Source of the DNA: Candidatus Eiseniibacteriota bacterium
GTDB taxonomy: Bacteria > Eisenbacteria > RBG-16-71-46 > JACRLI01
Direction: 5' to 3'
Assembly (NCBI GenBank): GCA_025351485.1
Contig: JANXVU010000044.1
Span: 1 to 51,183 of the forward strand
Length of the DNA: 51,183 nucleotides
Shown: positions 42,259 through 50,901 of the stretch, piece after piece
Numbering within the stretch: the first letter of the stretch is position 1
Layout of the letters: each line of letters starts with the position of its first letter
Notes under the pieces: generated by a model
The model's input: the letters and a program-made list of their open reading frames with translations, nothing else
Databases searched by the model: none
What the model was told of the DNA's origin: nothing
Position numbers and translations under genes: made by a program

Positions 42259-42309
42259 TGTGGATTCGCGCCGGCATCGCACTTCCGCCGGCGCCCGCCA
42301 CTGCCCCGA

Positions 42310-42867
42310 TCAGATCGAAGGCGGGGCGATCCCCAGCAGCCGCAGGTAAAGATTCAACTGCGCCCGGTGATGGATCTCGTGCTCCTGCAGGTGGTCAAGG
42401 ATCCAGTGCATCGTGTAGCGGCGCTCGGCGCCCTCGGGGGGCTGGAAGGCGACCACCCGGCTGAGTTCGGAGACGGGCCTTGCCAGCCACTCCTGCGTGG
42501 GTCGATGCGAGTCCTCGAGCTCCTTGAGGAGGAACTCGTGATCGGGGGCATCGATCGTGGTCACCGATCCCTGGGCGGGATCCGGGTGTTCCACCACCCA
42601 GTCCACGTACGGAAGGCCCCCCACGATGTGTCCGATCCACCAGCGCTCGGCTTCGGCGATGTGCAGGATCACCTGGCGCGCGGTCCCCATTTCCGCGCGC
42701 GGCTTGAAGTCGAAGTGCTCCCTGGGAAGCGCCTTCACGGCCAGGTTCAAATAGAACCGGTATTGCACGTCCCAGTAGGGATAGAAGGAGCGGATTGTTC
42801 CCGGGTGGTCGGCCGCCGAGAGGGCCCGGCTCGTGTCCCGGACGCGTTCGATTTCCGTGGAGGACAT
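42310..42867 (-). CDS. DinB/YfiT-like metal-dependent protein
   Basis: The 185-residue four-helix-bundle protein has the DinB metal triad: His in VILHIAEAE and the two-His site HEIHHRAQL near residues 161-166. The first helices contain FYLNLAVKALPREHFDFKPRAEMGTARQ, a typical DinB opening. Members are thiol-transferases (mycothiol or bacillithiol types) or of unknown role. It lies 47 bases after the rhodanese-MBL gene and is probably the last gene of the glc operon. A second DinB-like gene is at 48300. Confidence 0.85.
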   Translation of the reverse strand: MSSTEIERVRDTSRALSAADHPGTIRSFYPYWDVQYRFYLNLAVKALPREHFDFKPRAEMGTARQVILHIAEAERWWIGHIVGGLPYVDWVVEHPDPAQGSVTTIDAPDHEFLLKELEDSHRPTQEWLARPVSELSRVVAFQPPEGAERRYTMHWILDHLQEHEIHHRAQLNLYLRLLGIAPPSI

Positions 42868-42914
42868 GGATCTCCTTGAGGTCAGGGAACGGCGCGGTGG
42901 CCGGGACCGGGGCG

Positions 42915-44045
42915 CTAGCTCGACTGCACTGCGCAGCGATTGGCTCCCGCCTCGAGCGGCGAGAGGTCCGGCGGGGCCTCCAGGACCCCCTCGTTGATCT
43001 GGACGATCAGCATATGGTTCGGAGGATCGGCCGGGATGTGCGCGAGCAGGCCGGTCGCGAAGGCTTCCTCGCCCTGGCCTTCCACCCGGGAGGCGGAGCG
43101 CGCCTCGGCCATGGTGGCCGCGTGGGCCACGCCGTCAAAGGGAATCGGTTCGCTGGTGTGGCCGGGCAACACCACCACGGACGGATCGAGTTGGAACAGG
43201 CGCGCGGTGAGCGAGCGGTACAAGAGCTTCGCGCGCTCCCGGGACTCGTCACCGCTGGCGGCCTTGAGATCCGGCCGGCCCACTCCCTTCACGAACAGCG
43301 TGTCGCCGGTCAGCACCGCCGCCGAGCCCACCATGTAGCTGTAACTCTCGTAGGTGTGCCCCGGAGTGTGCATCGCCCGGATGATCGTCTTGCCCACCGG
43401 GATCTCCTGGCCGTCGGCAAGAGCGGTGAAGGGATACTTCACCCGGTCCTGCGGGGGCAGGAAGTAGCGCGCCCCGGTGCGGGCTCCCAGCGCGCGGGCG
43501 CGGGAAACGTGGTCGGCGTGCACATGCGTGTCGAACACCGCGATGATCCTGGCTTTACGTGCGGCCGCCAGTTCCTCGTAGACCTGTGCCGGCAGGCATG
43601 CGTCCACCACGGCGGCCTCGCCGCTCGATACGATCATGTAGGACAGGCAGCCCTTTCCGGTGCGGCGCACTTGCAGGATTTCCGGCGCCCCGGCGGGGAG
43701 CTTCACGCTGGCGGTGTTCCAGGCCTCGCTCCAGCCCTTCATGCCGCCGACCAGGCTGTAGGCGTCGAATCCCATGGAGGCCAGCGCCTGGGCTGCCAGC
43801 TTGCTGGTATTACCCTGCCCGCATACCGCCACCACCGGCACGTCGCGCGGCCAGTCGCGGACCACCGCCTCGACCGGCGACTTGTCGCCCGCCCGCAGGG
43901 CATCGTGAGCCTCGGCGTGGGCGCTTCCGGGGATCCACCATTCGGAGCGGTCGCCGGCCCCCCGCACATCCAGCACCCGGACCGGCTTGCCGGCCTCCAG
44001 GTCCTTGCAGAGCTCGGCGGAAGTGATTTCCTGGAAGTCGCTCAT
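42915..44045 (-). CDS. Rhodanese - metallo-beta-lactamase (persulfide dioxygenase-like) fusion
   Basis: The 376-residue protein has an N-terminal rhodanese domain (1-115) with catalytic Cys75 in VCGQGNTS, then an MBL-fold domain. Metal motifs are H174-x-H176-x-D178-H179 (THVHADH), His230 (TPGHT), Asp248 (TGD) and PGHT near residue 305. The GVGRPDL block is that of ETHE1/persulfide dioxygenases. Such enzymes oxidise glutathione persulfide to sulfite, and the rhodanese part can transfer the sulfane sulfur. Known fusions I recall place the dioxygenase first; here the order is reversed. The gene is 12 bases downstream of glcF, so it is in that operon. Confidence 0.88.
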   Translation of the reverse strand: MSDFQEITSAELCKDLEAGKPVRVLDVRGAGDRSEWWIPGSAHAEAHDALRAGDKSPVEAVVRDWPRDVPVVAVCGQGNTSKLAAQALASMGFDAYSLVGGMKGWSEAWNTASVKLPAGAPEILQVRRTGKGCLSYMIVSSGEAAVVDACLPAQVYEELAAARKARIIAVFDTHVHADHVSRARALGARTGARYFLPPQDRVKYPFTALADGQEIPVGKTIIRAMHTPGHTYESYSYMVGSAAVLTGDTLFVKGVGRPDLKAASGDESRERAKLLYRSLTARLFQLDPSVVVLPGHTSEPIPFDGVAHAATMAEARSASRVEGQGEEAFATGLLAHIPADPPNHMLIVQINEGVLEAPPDLSPLEAGANRCAVQSS

Positions 44046-44057
44046 GACGGGTCCTCG

Positions 44058-45365
44058 CTACTCAAGGGAAATTCCATGCGCCCGCGCCAGCAATACGAGC
44101 GGGTGAACCATTCTGGAGTCGAGACCGGCTTTCCGCGCCCCACGCTCCATGTGCAGCGCGCAACCGGGATTGGCCACCACGATCTCCGCCGCGCCCGAGC
44201 GGCGGATGGTCTCGATCTTCTCTTCAAGGATGGAGCCGGCCATCGAAGGCTGGAGCAGATTATAGATCCCCGCGCTGCCACAGCAGAAGTCGCTGTTTTC
44301 AAGGTCCTCGACCTCGTAGCCGGCCTCCCGCAGCAGCCGGCGTGGCGCGCTGCGCACCTTCTGGGCGTGCGCCAGGTGACACGGGTCGTGCATCGCCACC
44401 ACCCGGCCGGCCGGAACCTCGGGTTTCGGCAGGCCCAGTTCCACCAGCACTTCGGTCACGTCGCGCACCCGTTCGGAGTAGCGCCGGGCGCGTTCCGCGA
44501 AGATGGGATCGTCCTTCAGCCAGTGCCCGTAGTCTCTCAGCGACGCGCCGCAGCCGGAGGCGTTGGTCACGATGTAGTCCAGCGGCTCCAGCGCTTCCAC
44601 GGCGTCGATCTGGGTGCGCGCCAGGTCGCGGGCCTCGTCCAACCGGCCCGAGTGGGCGTGCAGCGCGCCGCAGCAGCCGCCGGCGCCGGGCACCAGCACT
44701 TCGGCGCCGGCCCTGGCCAGCAGCAGCGCCGCGGCCCGGTTGACGTCGGGATAGAAAGGGCGCATCACGCACGTCACCATGAAGGCCACCCGCGCCTTGG
44801 GCTCGCCGTCCGCGCACGGGGTGCGGCGGGGAAGCGTGCGGCGGGCCCGGCCCGATGGCACCGCCGGCAGGATGGCCTCGGCCTGGTCCATTCCGTTCCT
44901 CGCGAGCCTCAGCAATCCCGAGCCGCGCACCAGAGCCTGCAAGCCGCTGCGCTGGTACAGGCGCAGCGCGCCCGCCAGCAGGGCGATGGCGCCCACGCTG
45001 GGAAGCACGCGCTGGAAGGCGAAGCTTTCCGCCCATGCTCCCGAGCCCTTGCGCGGATCGCGGCGCTGGATCTGGGCGCGGGTGGCTTCCATCAATTCCC
45101 CGAACGGCACTCCCGAGGGGCAGGCGGTCTCGCAGGCGCGGCACACCAGGCACAGGTCCATGTGTCCGCGGATCTCTTCGGACAGGGTGAGGCGGCCTTC
45201 GTGCAGCGCGCGCATCAGGTACAGCCGCCCGCGCGGGGAGTCCGTTTCCACCTTGAGCTCGCGATAGGTGGGGCAGGCGGGCAGGCACAGGCCGCAGTGC
45301 ACGCACGAGCGAAGCTTCTTCCAGTCGGGCGGGTCCTGCCCGTCGAACCAGTTCAGGTCGCTCAC
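44058..45365 (-). CDS. glcF: Glycolate oxidase iron-sulfur subunit GlcF
   Basis: The 435-residue protein has two N-terminal [4Fe-4S] motifs, CVHCGLCLPACP (residues 21-32) and CLVCRACETACP (near 72-83). Two CCG domains follow (GCCGALHAHSG; HDPCHLAHAQ; FCCGSAGIYNL). It passes electrons from the flavin subunits to the quinone pool during oxidation of glycolate to glyoxylate. The ATG overlaps the glcE stop by four bases. The start and length fit the family. Confidence 0.93.
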   Translation of the reverse strand: MSDLNWFDGQDPPDWKKLRSCVHCGLCLPACPTYRELKVETDSPRGRLYLMRALHEGRLTLSEEIRGHMDLCLVCRACETACPSGVPFGELMEATRAQIQRRDPRKGSGAWAESFAFQRVLPSVGAIALLAGALRLYQRSGLQALVRGSGLLRLARNGMDQAEAILPAVPSGRARRTLPRRTPCADGEPKARVAFMVTCVMRPFYPDVNRAAALLLARAGAEVLVPGAGGCCGALHAHSGRLDEARDLARTQIDAVEALEPLDYIVTNASGCGASLRDYGHWLKDDPIFAERARRYSERVRDVTEVLVELGLPKPEVPAGRVVAMHDPCHLAHAQKVRSAPRRLLREAGYEVEDLENSDFCCGSAGIYNLLQPSMAGSILEEKIETIRRSGAAEIVVANPGCALHMERGARKAGLDSRMVHPLVLLARAHGISLE

Positions 45366-46741
45366 CGCTCAAACTCCATTCGCCCGGGAGAAAGCACGCC
45401 ACGCGGGTCAAAGCTCTGCTTGAGCGAGCGCATCAGAGGGAGCGGGCCGGAGGAGCCGTGCCACAGCGGGATTCTTGTCTTGAGCGCCGTGGGAACGTCC
45501 AGCAGCTGCGCCGTGGCTTCCACCTGGCGCTCCTCCAGGTCTTCCAGCGCCTGGGTCCACGAGGCGGCCAGCGCTTCCAGCGATGCGCCGGCCACGCGCA
45601 CGTAGAGGTGTCCGCTCGCGGCGTGCGCGTGCAGGTGCACGGCCAGCCGGTCCTCGAACAGGCCGCTCTTCCAGCGTTCGGCGAGCCCGGCCACCTGGTC
45701 GGGCAGCACGCACACCTGCGCCATGAGGTGGCCGCGCCCGTCGGGAGCCAGCGCCGAGCCGCGCGGAGCGGAAAGATCGGAGACCGCCTCCCAGAACTCG
45801 TCGGAAGCAGGTCCGTCCAGCGCGATGGGGCGCCGTCCCGCCACCAGCTCCTGCGCGCGCCGGGAGTGCTCCTCCACCAGTTCCAGGTCGCCCTCGAACA
45901 GAGCGGCCACGGTCCACGAGTCCACGCTCACCGAGGCGCGCCACGGCAGGCTGGAGTCGCGCGCGGCGGTGGCGCGGATGGCCGAGCCGTCCAGCAGCTC
46001 CAGCGCGCACGGTTCCAGGTTGGCCGCCCTCAGCACCGCCAGCAGCTCGCCGGCTTCCGATGCCGATGCCACGACGGCGAGCAGGGTGCGTCGCTTTTCG
46101 GGCAGTGCCAGCAGTCGCACGTGGATCCGGGCCAGCACCGCCAGCGAACCACACGAGCCGGTGTAGAGCCGGTGCAGGTCGTAGCCCGACACGTTTTTCA
46201 CGACACGTCCGCCGGTCTTGGCGACGGTTCCGTCGGCCAGCACCGCGGTCATCCCCAGCACCCGGTCGCGCGGGGCGCCGGTGGAAACGCGCCGCGGCCC
46301 GACGCGCGCGCCCGCGAACACCCCGCCCACGGTGGCCGTGCGCGCGCCCGGGGGATCCAGCGCCAGCCACTGCCGGTGCGCGCGAAGCTCCTCTTGAAGT
46401 GCCGAGAAACGAACCCCCGCCTGCACCCCGGCGGTCAAGTCGTCCGGCTCGTACTCCACGATCTCGGACAGGCGCTCCGTGAGCAGCGCCACGTCGTAGC
46501 GCGCGGGCGGCAGCCCCACCTCGGACCAGGTGCCCGATCCGCGCGGGATCACCGCGGACCCGCTCTCACCGAGCAGCTTCACCACCGCGGAGAGTTCTTC
46601 CAGCGTTCCCGGGCGCACCGCCAGCGGCGGCCGCATGCCGTCCACCGCGTACACGGCGGCCTGGCTTCCGCCCAGCACGTTGGCCGAACCCACCATGCGG
46701 GCCAGTTCGCGCTCCAGGGACTCCGGCGGGGCGGGGGCCAC
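45362..46741 (-). CDS. glcE: Glycolate oxidase FAD-binding subunit GlcE
   Basis: The 459-residue protein starts at GTG 46741, sharing one base with the glcD stop (TAGTG). It is a VAO/PCMH-type FAD protein with VIPRGSGTWSEVG, ATVGGVFAGARVGPRRVSTGAPRDRVLGMTAVLADGT and GGRVVKNVSGYDLHRLYTGSCGSLAV, the exact GlcE arrangement. The C-terminal FDPRGVLSPGRM block is kept. The protein is somewhat longer than many GlcE proteins because of a well-developed substrate domain (about 190-400). Confidence 0.92.
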   Translation of the reverse strand: MAPAPPESLERELARMVGSANVLGGSQAAVYAVDGMRPPLAVRPGTLEELSAVVKLLGESGSAVIPRGSGTWSEVGLPPARYDVALLTERLSEIVEYEPDDLTAGVQAGVRFSALQEELRAHRQWLALDPPGARTATVGGVFAGARVGPRRVSTGAPRDRVLGMTAVLADGTVAKTGGRVVKNVSGYDLHRLYTGSCGSLAVLARIHVRLLALPEKRRTLLAVVASASEAGELLAVLRAANLEPCALELLDGSAIRATAARDSSLPWRASVSVDSWTVAALFEGDLELVEEHSRRAQELVAGRRPIALDGPASDEFWEAVSDLSAPRGSALAPDGRGHLMAQVCVLPDQVAGLAERWKSGLFEDRLAVHLHAHAASGHLYVRVAGASLEALAASWTQALEDLEERQVEATAQLLDVPTALKTRIPLWHGSSGPLPLMRSLKQSFDPRGVLSPGRMEFER

Positions 46742-48219
46742 TAGATCCAGGCTCCTTCGGCGGCGAAGTGGTGCGAGATCTCGCCGCACCCGCGCCCGTT
46801 GGGGAACACTTTGCCGGGATTGCACAGGCCCCGGGGATTGAACACCATCCGCACCCGGTTCATCAGTTCCAAGTCCGCCTCGGCGAAGAGCCGCGGCATG
46901 AAGTCGCGCTTTTCCAGCCCCACGCCGTGTTCGCCGCTGATGGCCCCGCCCACCTCGATGCACATCTCGAGAATTTCGTGGGAGGCGGCCAGGGCGCGGC
47001 GGTGCTCGTCGGGGTTCTCGGCGTCAAAAAGGATGTTGGGGTGAAGGTTGCCGTCGCCCGCGTGGAACACGTTGGCGACCCGAAGGCCGTGCTTGTCGGC
47101 GATGGCGGCGATGCGGCGCAGAGCTTCCAGGATCTTCGTCCGGGGAACCACGCCGTCCATCACGTGGGTGCCGCTCGCGAGGCGCCCGTAAGCGCCAAAC
47201 GCGGATTTGCGGGCCTTCCACAGCAGGGCGCGCTCGGCTTCGTCCTTCGCATCCCGAACTTCGCGGGCGTCGTGGGCAGCGGCGATCCCCCGGATCCGGG
47301 CAGCCGCGGAGTCGATCCCGGCCAGCGGACCGTCCAGTTCGATCAAGAGCGCCGCATCGGCATCCAGGGGCAGCCCCACGTTGGCGTACGGTTCCACCGC
47401 CTGGATGGTAAGCCGGTCCAGCATCTCCAGCGCGGCGGGCAGGATGCCGGCGGCGATGATGGCGCTCACGGTGCGGCTGGCATCGTCCAGGTGGTCGAAC
47501 ACCGCCAGCATGGTGCGCACGGTTTCAGGAGCGGGCAGCAGGCGCACCACGATCTCGGTGATCACGCCGAACGTGCCCTCGGATCCCACCACCAGGCCCA
47601 GCAGGTCGTAGCCCGGGGAGTCCAGCGTGCGTCCGCCGATTTGCATGACTTGCCCGTCGGGCGTGACCAGCACCACCCCGAGCACGTGGTTGGTGGTGAC
47701 GCCGTACTTGAGGCAGTGCGGCCCGCCGGCGTTGGTGGCCACGTTCCCGCCCAGCGTGCACGCCTGCTGGCTGGCCGGATCGGGCGCGTAGTAGAGCCCC
47801 TGCGGGGTGGTGGCCCGGGAGAGCCACAGGTTGACGAGGCCCGGCTGCACCACCGCCACCCGGTTCACCGCGTCCACATCCAGCAGCGCGTCCATGCGGG
47901 CGGTGGAGAGAAGCACCCCGCCGGCTTCCGCCATGCAGCCGCCCGAAAGCCCGGTGCCCGCGCCACGCGGCACGAACGGGATGCCCTCGCGGTCGCACAG
48001 CTTCACCACTTCGGCGACTTCGGCCGTGGTCGCCGGCAGCGCCACCCAGTCGGGGCGGGACTTTTCGGTGACCAGCGCGTCCGCCTCGTACACCAGGAGG
48101 TCCACCTCGTGGTGCAGCAGCGCGCCCTTGCCCAGGATGGTCTGGAGCTCGGCCGTGATGCGTCCGCGGTCCACGCGCTGGCGCCACGAACTGTCCATGG
48201 ATTCGACCTGGAAGGGCAT
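46741..48219 (-). CDS. glcD: Glycolate oxidase catalytic subunit GlcD
   Basis: The 492-residue flavoprotein has VPRGAGTGLSGGCMAEAGGVLL, the FAD region YAPDPASQQACTLGGNVATNAGGPHCLKYGVTTNHVLGV, GSEGTFGVITEIVVRLLP, and the C-terminal NVFHAGDGNLHPNILFD, GGAISGEHGVGLEKRDFM and FNPRGLCNPGKVFP. It oxidises glycolate (or D-lactate in close relatives). The start at ATG 48219 has GGAG upstream; ATG 48198 is an alternative. It is first in the operon glcD-glcE-glcF-rhodanese/MBL-dinB, in which the genes overlap or nearly touch. Confidence 0.94.
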   Translation of the reverse strand: MPFQVESMDSSWRQRVDRGRITAELQTILGKGALLHHEVDLLVYEADALVTEKSRPDWVALPATTAEVAEVVKLCDREGIPFVPRGAGTGLSGGCMAEAGGVLLSTARMDALLDVDAVNRVAVVQPGLVNLWLSRATTPQGLYYAPDPASQQACTLGGNVATNAGGPHCLKYGVTTNHVLGVVLVTPDGQVMQIGGRTLDSPGYDLLGLVVGSEGTFGVITEIVVRLLPAPETVRTMLAVFDHLDDASRTVSAIIAAGILPAALEMLDRLTIQAVEPYANVGLPLDADAALLIELDGPLAGIDSAAARIRGIAAAHDAREVRDAKDEAERALLWKARKSAFGAYGRLASGTHVMDGVVPRTKILEALRRIAAIADKHGLRVANVFHAGDGNLHPNILFDAENPDEHRRALAASHEILEMCIEVGGAISGEHGVGLEKRDFMPRLFAEADLELMNRVRMVFNPRGLCNPGKVFPNGRGCGEISHHFAAEGAWI

Positions 48220-48299
48220 GCGATCTCCGTTGGGATGGAATTTGTGGGACGGGGATCATTGTAGGGCGGGGGGAGCGCGGGGGCAATGGGGGGGAAGCC

Positions 48300-48845
48300 T
48301 CAGGGGTTCGTGCTATGCCCCGCGCATTGCAACACCCCGAGGTAGACGCTCCACGGTCCCACGGTGTCCCGGTACTGGTGGGCCAGGACCCGGGAAATCT
48401 GGTGCAGGTGGGTCAGGTCGTGGACCGCCCAGGTTGCCAGCAGCTGCGAGAGCGTGACGGCTCCGAAGGCCGGATGCCGGCCGCGCCGCTCGAAGTCCTC
48501 CGGGCGCAGGTTCAGCGCTCTCAGTTCGGACAAGTTTTCCGAACGCAGCCGGGCGAATTCATCCAGCATCTGCCCCAGCGACTTGCCCTGGATCTCTCGT
48601 GCGTGTGCCAGGCGATCGAACGGCTCGAACACGCGGCTCTCGCCGGATTCCAGGATCATCTTCACCCGCGGCATCCAGTCGGTGCGTTCGCCGCTGACCA
48701 GGTGGGCGACGATGTTGAATGAATTCCAGGTCCCTTCGCCTTCATCTTGCAGTGTCCAGGATTTCGGCAGGTCGCGAAGGAGAGCGTCGAGGGCGGTGGG
48801 AGTTCGGGCGAGCAAGGCCATGGCGTCCAGTGGATCGTGCTTCAT
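48300..48845 (-). CDS. DinB family protein
   Basis: The 181-residue protein starts at ATG 48845, five bases after GAGGAG. The helices and metal ligands fit the DinB superfamily: FNIVAHLVSGERTDW early and WAVHDLTHLHQISRVLAHQY late. It is not closely similar to the other DinB-like protein at 42310. The function is unknown. It follows the 48905 gene by 59 bases on the same strand. Confidence 0.82.
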   Translation of the reverse strand: MKHDPLDAMALLARTPTALDALLRDLPKSWTLQDEGEGTWNSFNIVAHLVSGERTDWMPRVKMILESGESRVFEPFDRLAHAREIQGKSLGQMLDEFARLRSENLSELRALNLRPEDFERRGRHPAFGAVTLSQLLATWAVHDLTHLHQISRVLAHQYRDTVGPWSVYLGVLQCAGHSTNP

Positions 48846-48904
48846 CAAGCTCCTCAAATCAGGAAAGCCGCGCCCTTGAGGTCCGCAGTTGCGCGTGCGA
48901 CAAC

Positions 48905-49468
48905 CTACGTCTTCCGCAGCGGCACGTACACGTAATGCACCTTCACCGGCCGGGGCAGCTTTTCGCTGATGATGGTAAGCGTCAGCCCCAGCTCCTCGCC
49001 GTTTTCCGAGAGCGCAAATCTGCGGGTGATGCTGCCGTTCTTGCCCTTGCGGTAGTTCACCAGCGCGCCTTCGTTCCAAGAGTCCAGGCTGGTGACCCGG
49101 CCCTCGTCCTTGTTGTTGTAATAGAACTCCGGGTGCCCGGGCAGCATGTAGTAGCGGTCCTTGTGCCAGCGGAAGATCAGGCTGTCGGAGGATACGTGGA
49201 GCCGCATGGTCGGGGAGGGATCGAGGTGCTTGTGGAGCTTGCTCTTGGCGATGCCTTTGACCGCGAAGAACAGGCCCCGCACGCCGCTCCGGATGGCGGT
49301 ATCGGGGAGGTCGCTTCGCGAAGGATCCAGGCGCCACTCGCCGGCCAGCGCGCTCCAGTTGTCCGCGGCGCGCGCCGGGTGCGCCGAGGCCATGGCCAGG
49401 GCGAACAGCAGAGCGGCCGTGGCCGCGAACCGCCCCGCCGCCCCCACCTCGGTCAGGTACTCAAGCAA
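48905..49468 (-). CDS. Secreted protein of unknown function
   Basis: The mature domain contains ALAGEWRLDPSRSDLPD, the strand-turn motif seen in small lipocalin-like 'WxLNxxKS' proteins, then YYMLPGHPEFYYNNKDEG and TLTIISEKLPRPVKVHYVYVPLRK. A signal peptide precedes it (AATAALLFALAMASAHPARA). The start is uncertain: TTG 49468 lies five bases after the previous stop, GTG 49447 is an alternative, and neither has a clear ribosome binding site. The function is unknown. Confidence 0.7.
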   Translation of the reverse strand: MLEYLTEVGAAGRFAATAALLFALAMASAHPARAADNWSALAGEWRLDPSRSDLPDTAIRSGVRGLFFAVKGIAKSKLHKHLDPSPTMRLHVSSDSLIFRWHKDRYYMLPGHPEFYYNNKDEGRVTSLDSWNEGALVNYRKGKNGSITRRFALSENGEELGLTLTIISEKLPRPVKVHYVYVPLRKT

Positions 49469-49473
49469 CGAGG

Positions 49474-50901
49474 CTAGTACCGCGCCAGATTTGGATCCAC
49501 CTGCACCGCCCAATGATCGATCCCTCCGGAGAGATTCTGAACCTTTCGAAAGCCGGCCGAACGCAGGAAAGCCGTGGCCGAAGCGCTGCGCAGACCATGG
49601 TGACAGTAAGCCACGATGGAGTCGGTGCTGTCCAGTTCCGAGACGCGGCCCGGCAGGTCGTTCAACGGAATTAACCGGGAGCCTTCGATACGCGCGATGG
49701 CCGCCTCGTGGGGCTCGCGCACGTCCAGCAGCACCAGCTTTTCGCCCTTGTCCAGGCGCGCCTTGAGCTCCACGGCGGTCAGGGCGGTTTCGTCCTCCTC
49801 CGGCTCGTCGGCGATGCCGCAGAACGCCTCGTAGTCCACCAGCTCCTTGATGCTCGGGTGGTCGCCGCACACCGGGCATTCGGGATTGCGGCGCAGCTTC
49901 AGGGTGCGAAAGGTCATGCCCAGGGCGTCGTACAGCAGCAGCCGTCCCACCAGCGGCTCGCCGATCCCCATGATCAGCTTGACCACCTCGGTGGCTTGCA
50001 GGATGCCGATCATGCCGGGGAGCACGCCCAGCACGCCCCCTTCTGCGCAGCTCGGGACCAGGCCCGGCGGCGGCGGCTCGGGGTACAGGCAGCGGTAGCA
50101 CGGTCCGCCCGGGGCGCCAAAGATGCTGGCCTGGCCCTCGAACCGGAAGATGCTGCCGTACACGTTGGGCTTGCCCAGCAGCACGCAGGCGTCGTTGACC
50201 AGGTAGCGGGTGGGGAAGTTGTCGGTGCCGTCGGCCACGATGTCGTAGTCCTTGAGGATCTCCAGCGCGTTCTCGGACGTGAGGCGCACTTCGTGCAGCA
50301 CCACGTTCACGTGGGGGTTCACCGAGAGCACCGAGTCCTTCGCGGAAAGCACCTTGCGGCGGCCCACGTCTCCGGTGCCGTGCAGGATCTGGCGCTGCAG
50401 ATTGGACTCATCCACCACGTCGAAGTCCACCAGGCCCAGGGTGCCCACTCCGGCCGCAGCCAGGTAGAGCGCCGCCGGCGATCCCAGCCCGCCCGTGCCC
50501 ACCAGCAGCACCCGCGCGGCCTTGAGCTTGCGCTGACCTTCCAGCGTTACCTCGGGCATGATCAGGTGGCGGCTGTAGCGGCGGATCTCTTCCTTGCTCA
50601 GTTTGGGCAGCTCTTCGGCGACGCCCGAACCGCCTGCCACGGAAGGCACGATGCTCACGGTGTCGCCGGCCGCCAGCGCGGTGCCCTGGCCCTGCAAATA
50701 GCGGATGTCTTCTTCGTTCTTGTAGATGTTGACGTAGCTGCGCAGCTTGCCGGAGTCGTCGAAGAGGTGCTTTTGGAGCGCGGGATACTTGGCCGTGAGT
50801 TCGCCCAGGACAGCCCGGACGTCAGGGCCGATCGCCTGGAGGCTCGCCTGTTGGGCGGCGTAGGCGCGCAGCGGCGTCGGGATCAAGATTCGGACGGACA
50901 T
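49474..50901 (-). CDS. MoaD/ThiS - MoeB/ThiF E1-like - rhodanese triple fusion
   Basis: The 475-residue protein has three parts. Residues 1-95 are a MoaD-like sulfur-carrier fold (VRILIPTPLRAY to VSIVPSVAGGSG) with the characteristic Gly-Gly at 90-91, here internal. Residues about 100-350 are an E1-like adenylyltransferase: nucleotide loop GTGGLGSP (135-142), NLQRQ, Asp227 in DGTDNF, zinc cysteines C268/C271 and C342/C345, and candidate active Cys285. Residues about 370-470 are a rhodanese domain with Cys433 in CHHGLRS. MoeB/MoeZ proteins activate the C-terminal Gly-Gly of MoaD- or CysO-like carriers; with the carrier fused in front, its tail is blocked unless cut. ATG 50901 (GAGGT site) overlaps the JAMM gene by 80 bases. 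Confidence 0.9.
   Translation of the reverse strand: MSVRILIPTPLRAYAAQQASLQAIGPDVRAVLGELTAKYPALQKHLFDDSGKLRSYVNIYKNEEDIRYLQGQGTALAAGDTVSIVPSVAGGSGVAEELPKLSKEEIRRYSRHLIMPEVTLEGQRKLKAARVLLVGTGGLGSPAALYLAAAGVGTLGLVDFDVVDESNLQRQILHGTGDVGRRKVLSAKDSVLSVNPHVNVVLHEVRLTSENALEILKDYDIVADGTDNFPTRYLVNDACVLLGKPNVYGSIFRFEGQASIFGAPGGPCYRCLYPEPPPPGLVPSCAEGGVLGVLPGMIGILQATEVVKLIMGIGEPLVGRLLLYDALGMTFRTLKLRRNPECPVCGDHPSIKELVDYEAFCGIADEPEEDETALTAVELKARLDKGEKLVLLDVREPHEAAIARIEGSRLIPLNDLPGRVSELDSTDSIVAYCHHGLRSASATAFLRSAGFRKVQNLSGGIDHWAVQVDPNLARY

Noticed and set aside
42795-45605. 936-codon plus-strand open frame
   Set aside because: It is a shadow of the rhodanese-MBL and glcF genes on the minus strand.
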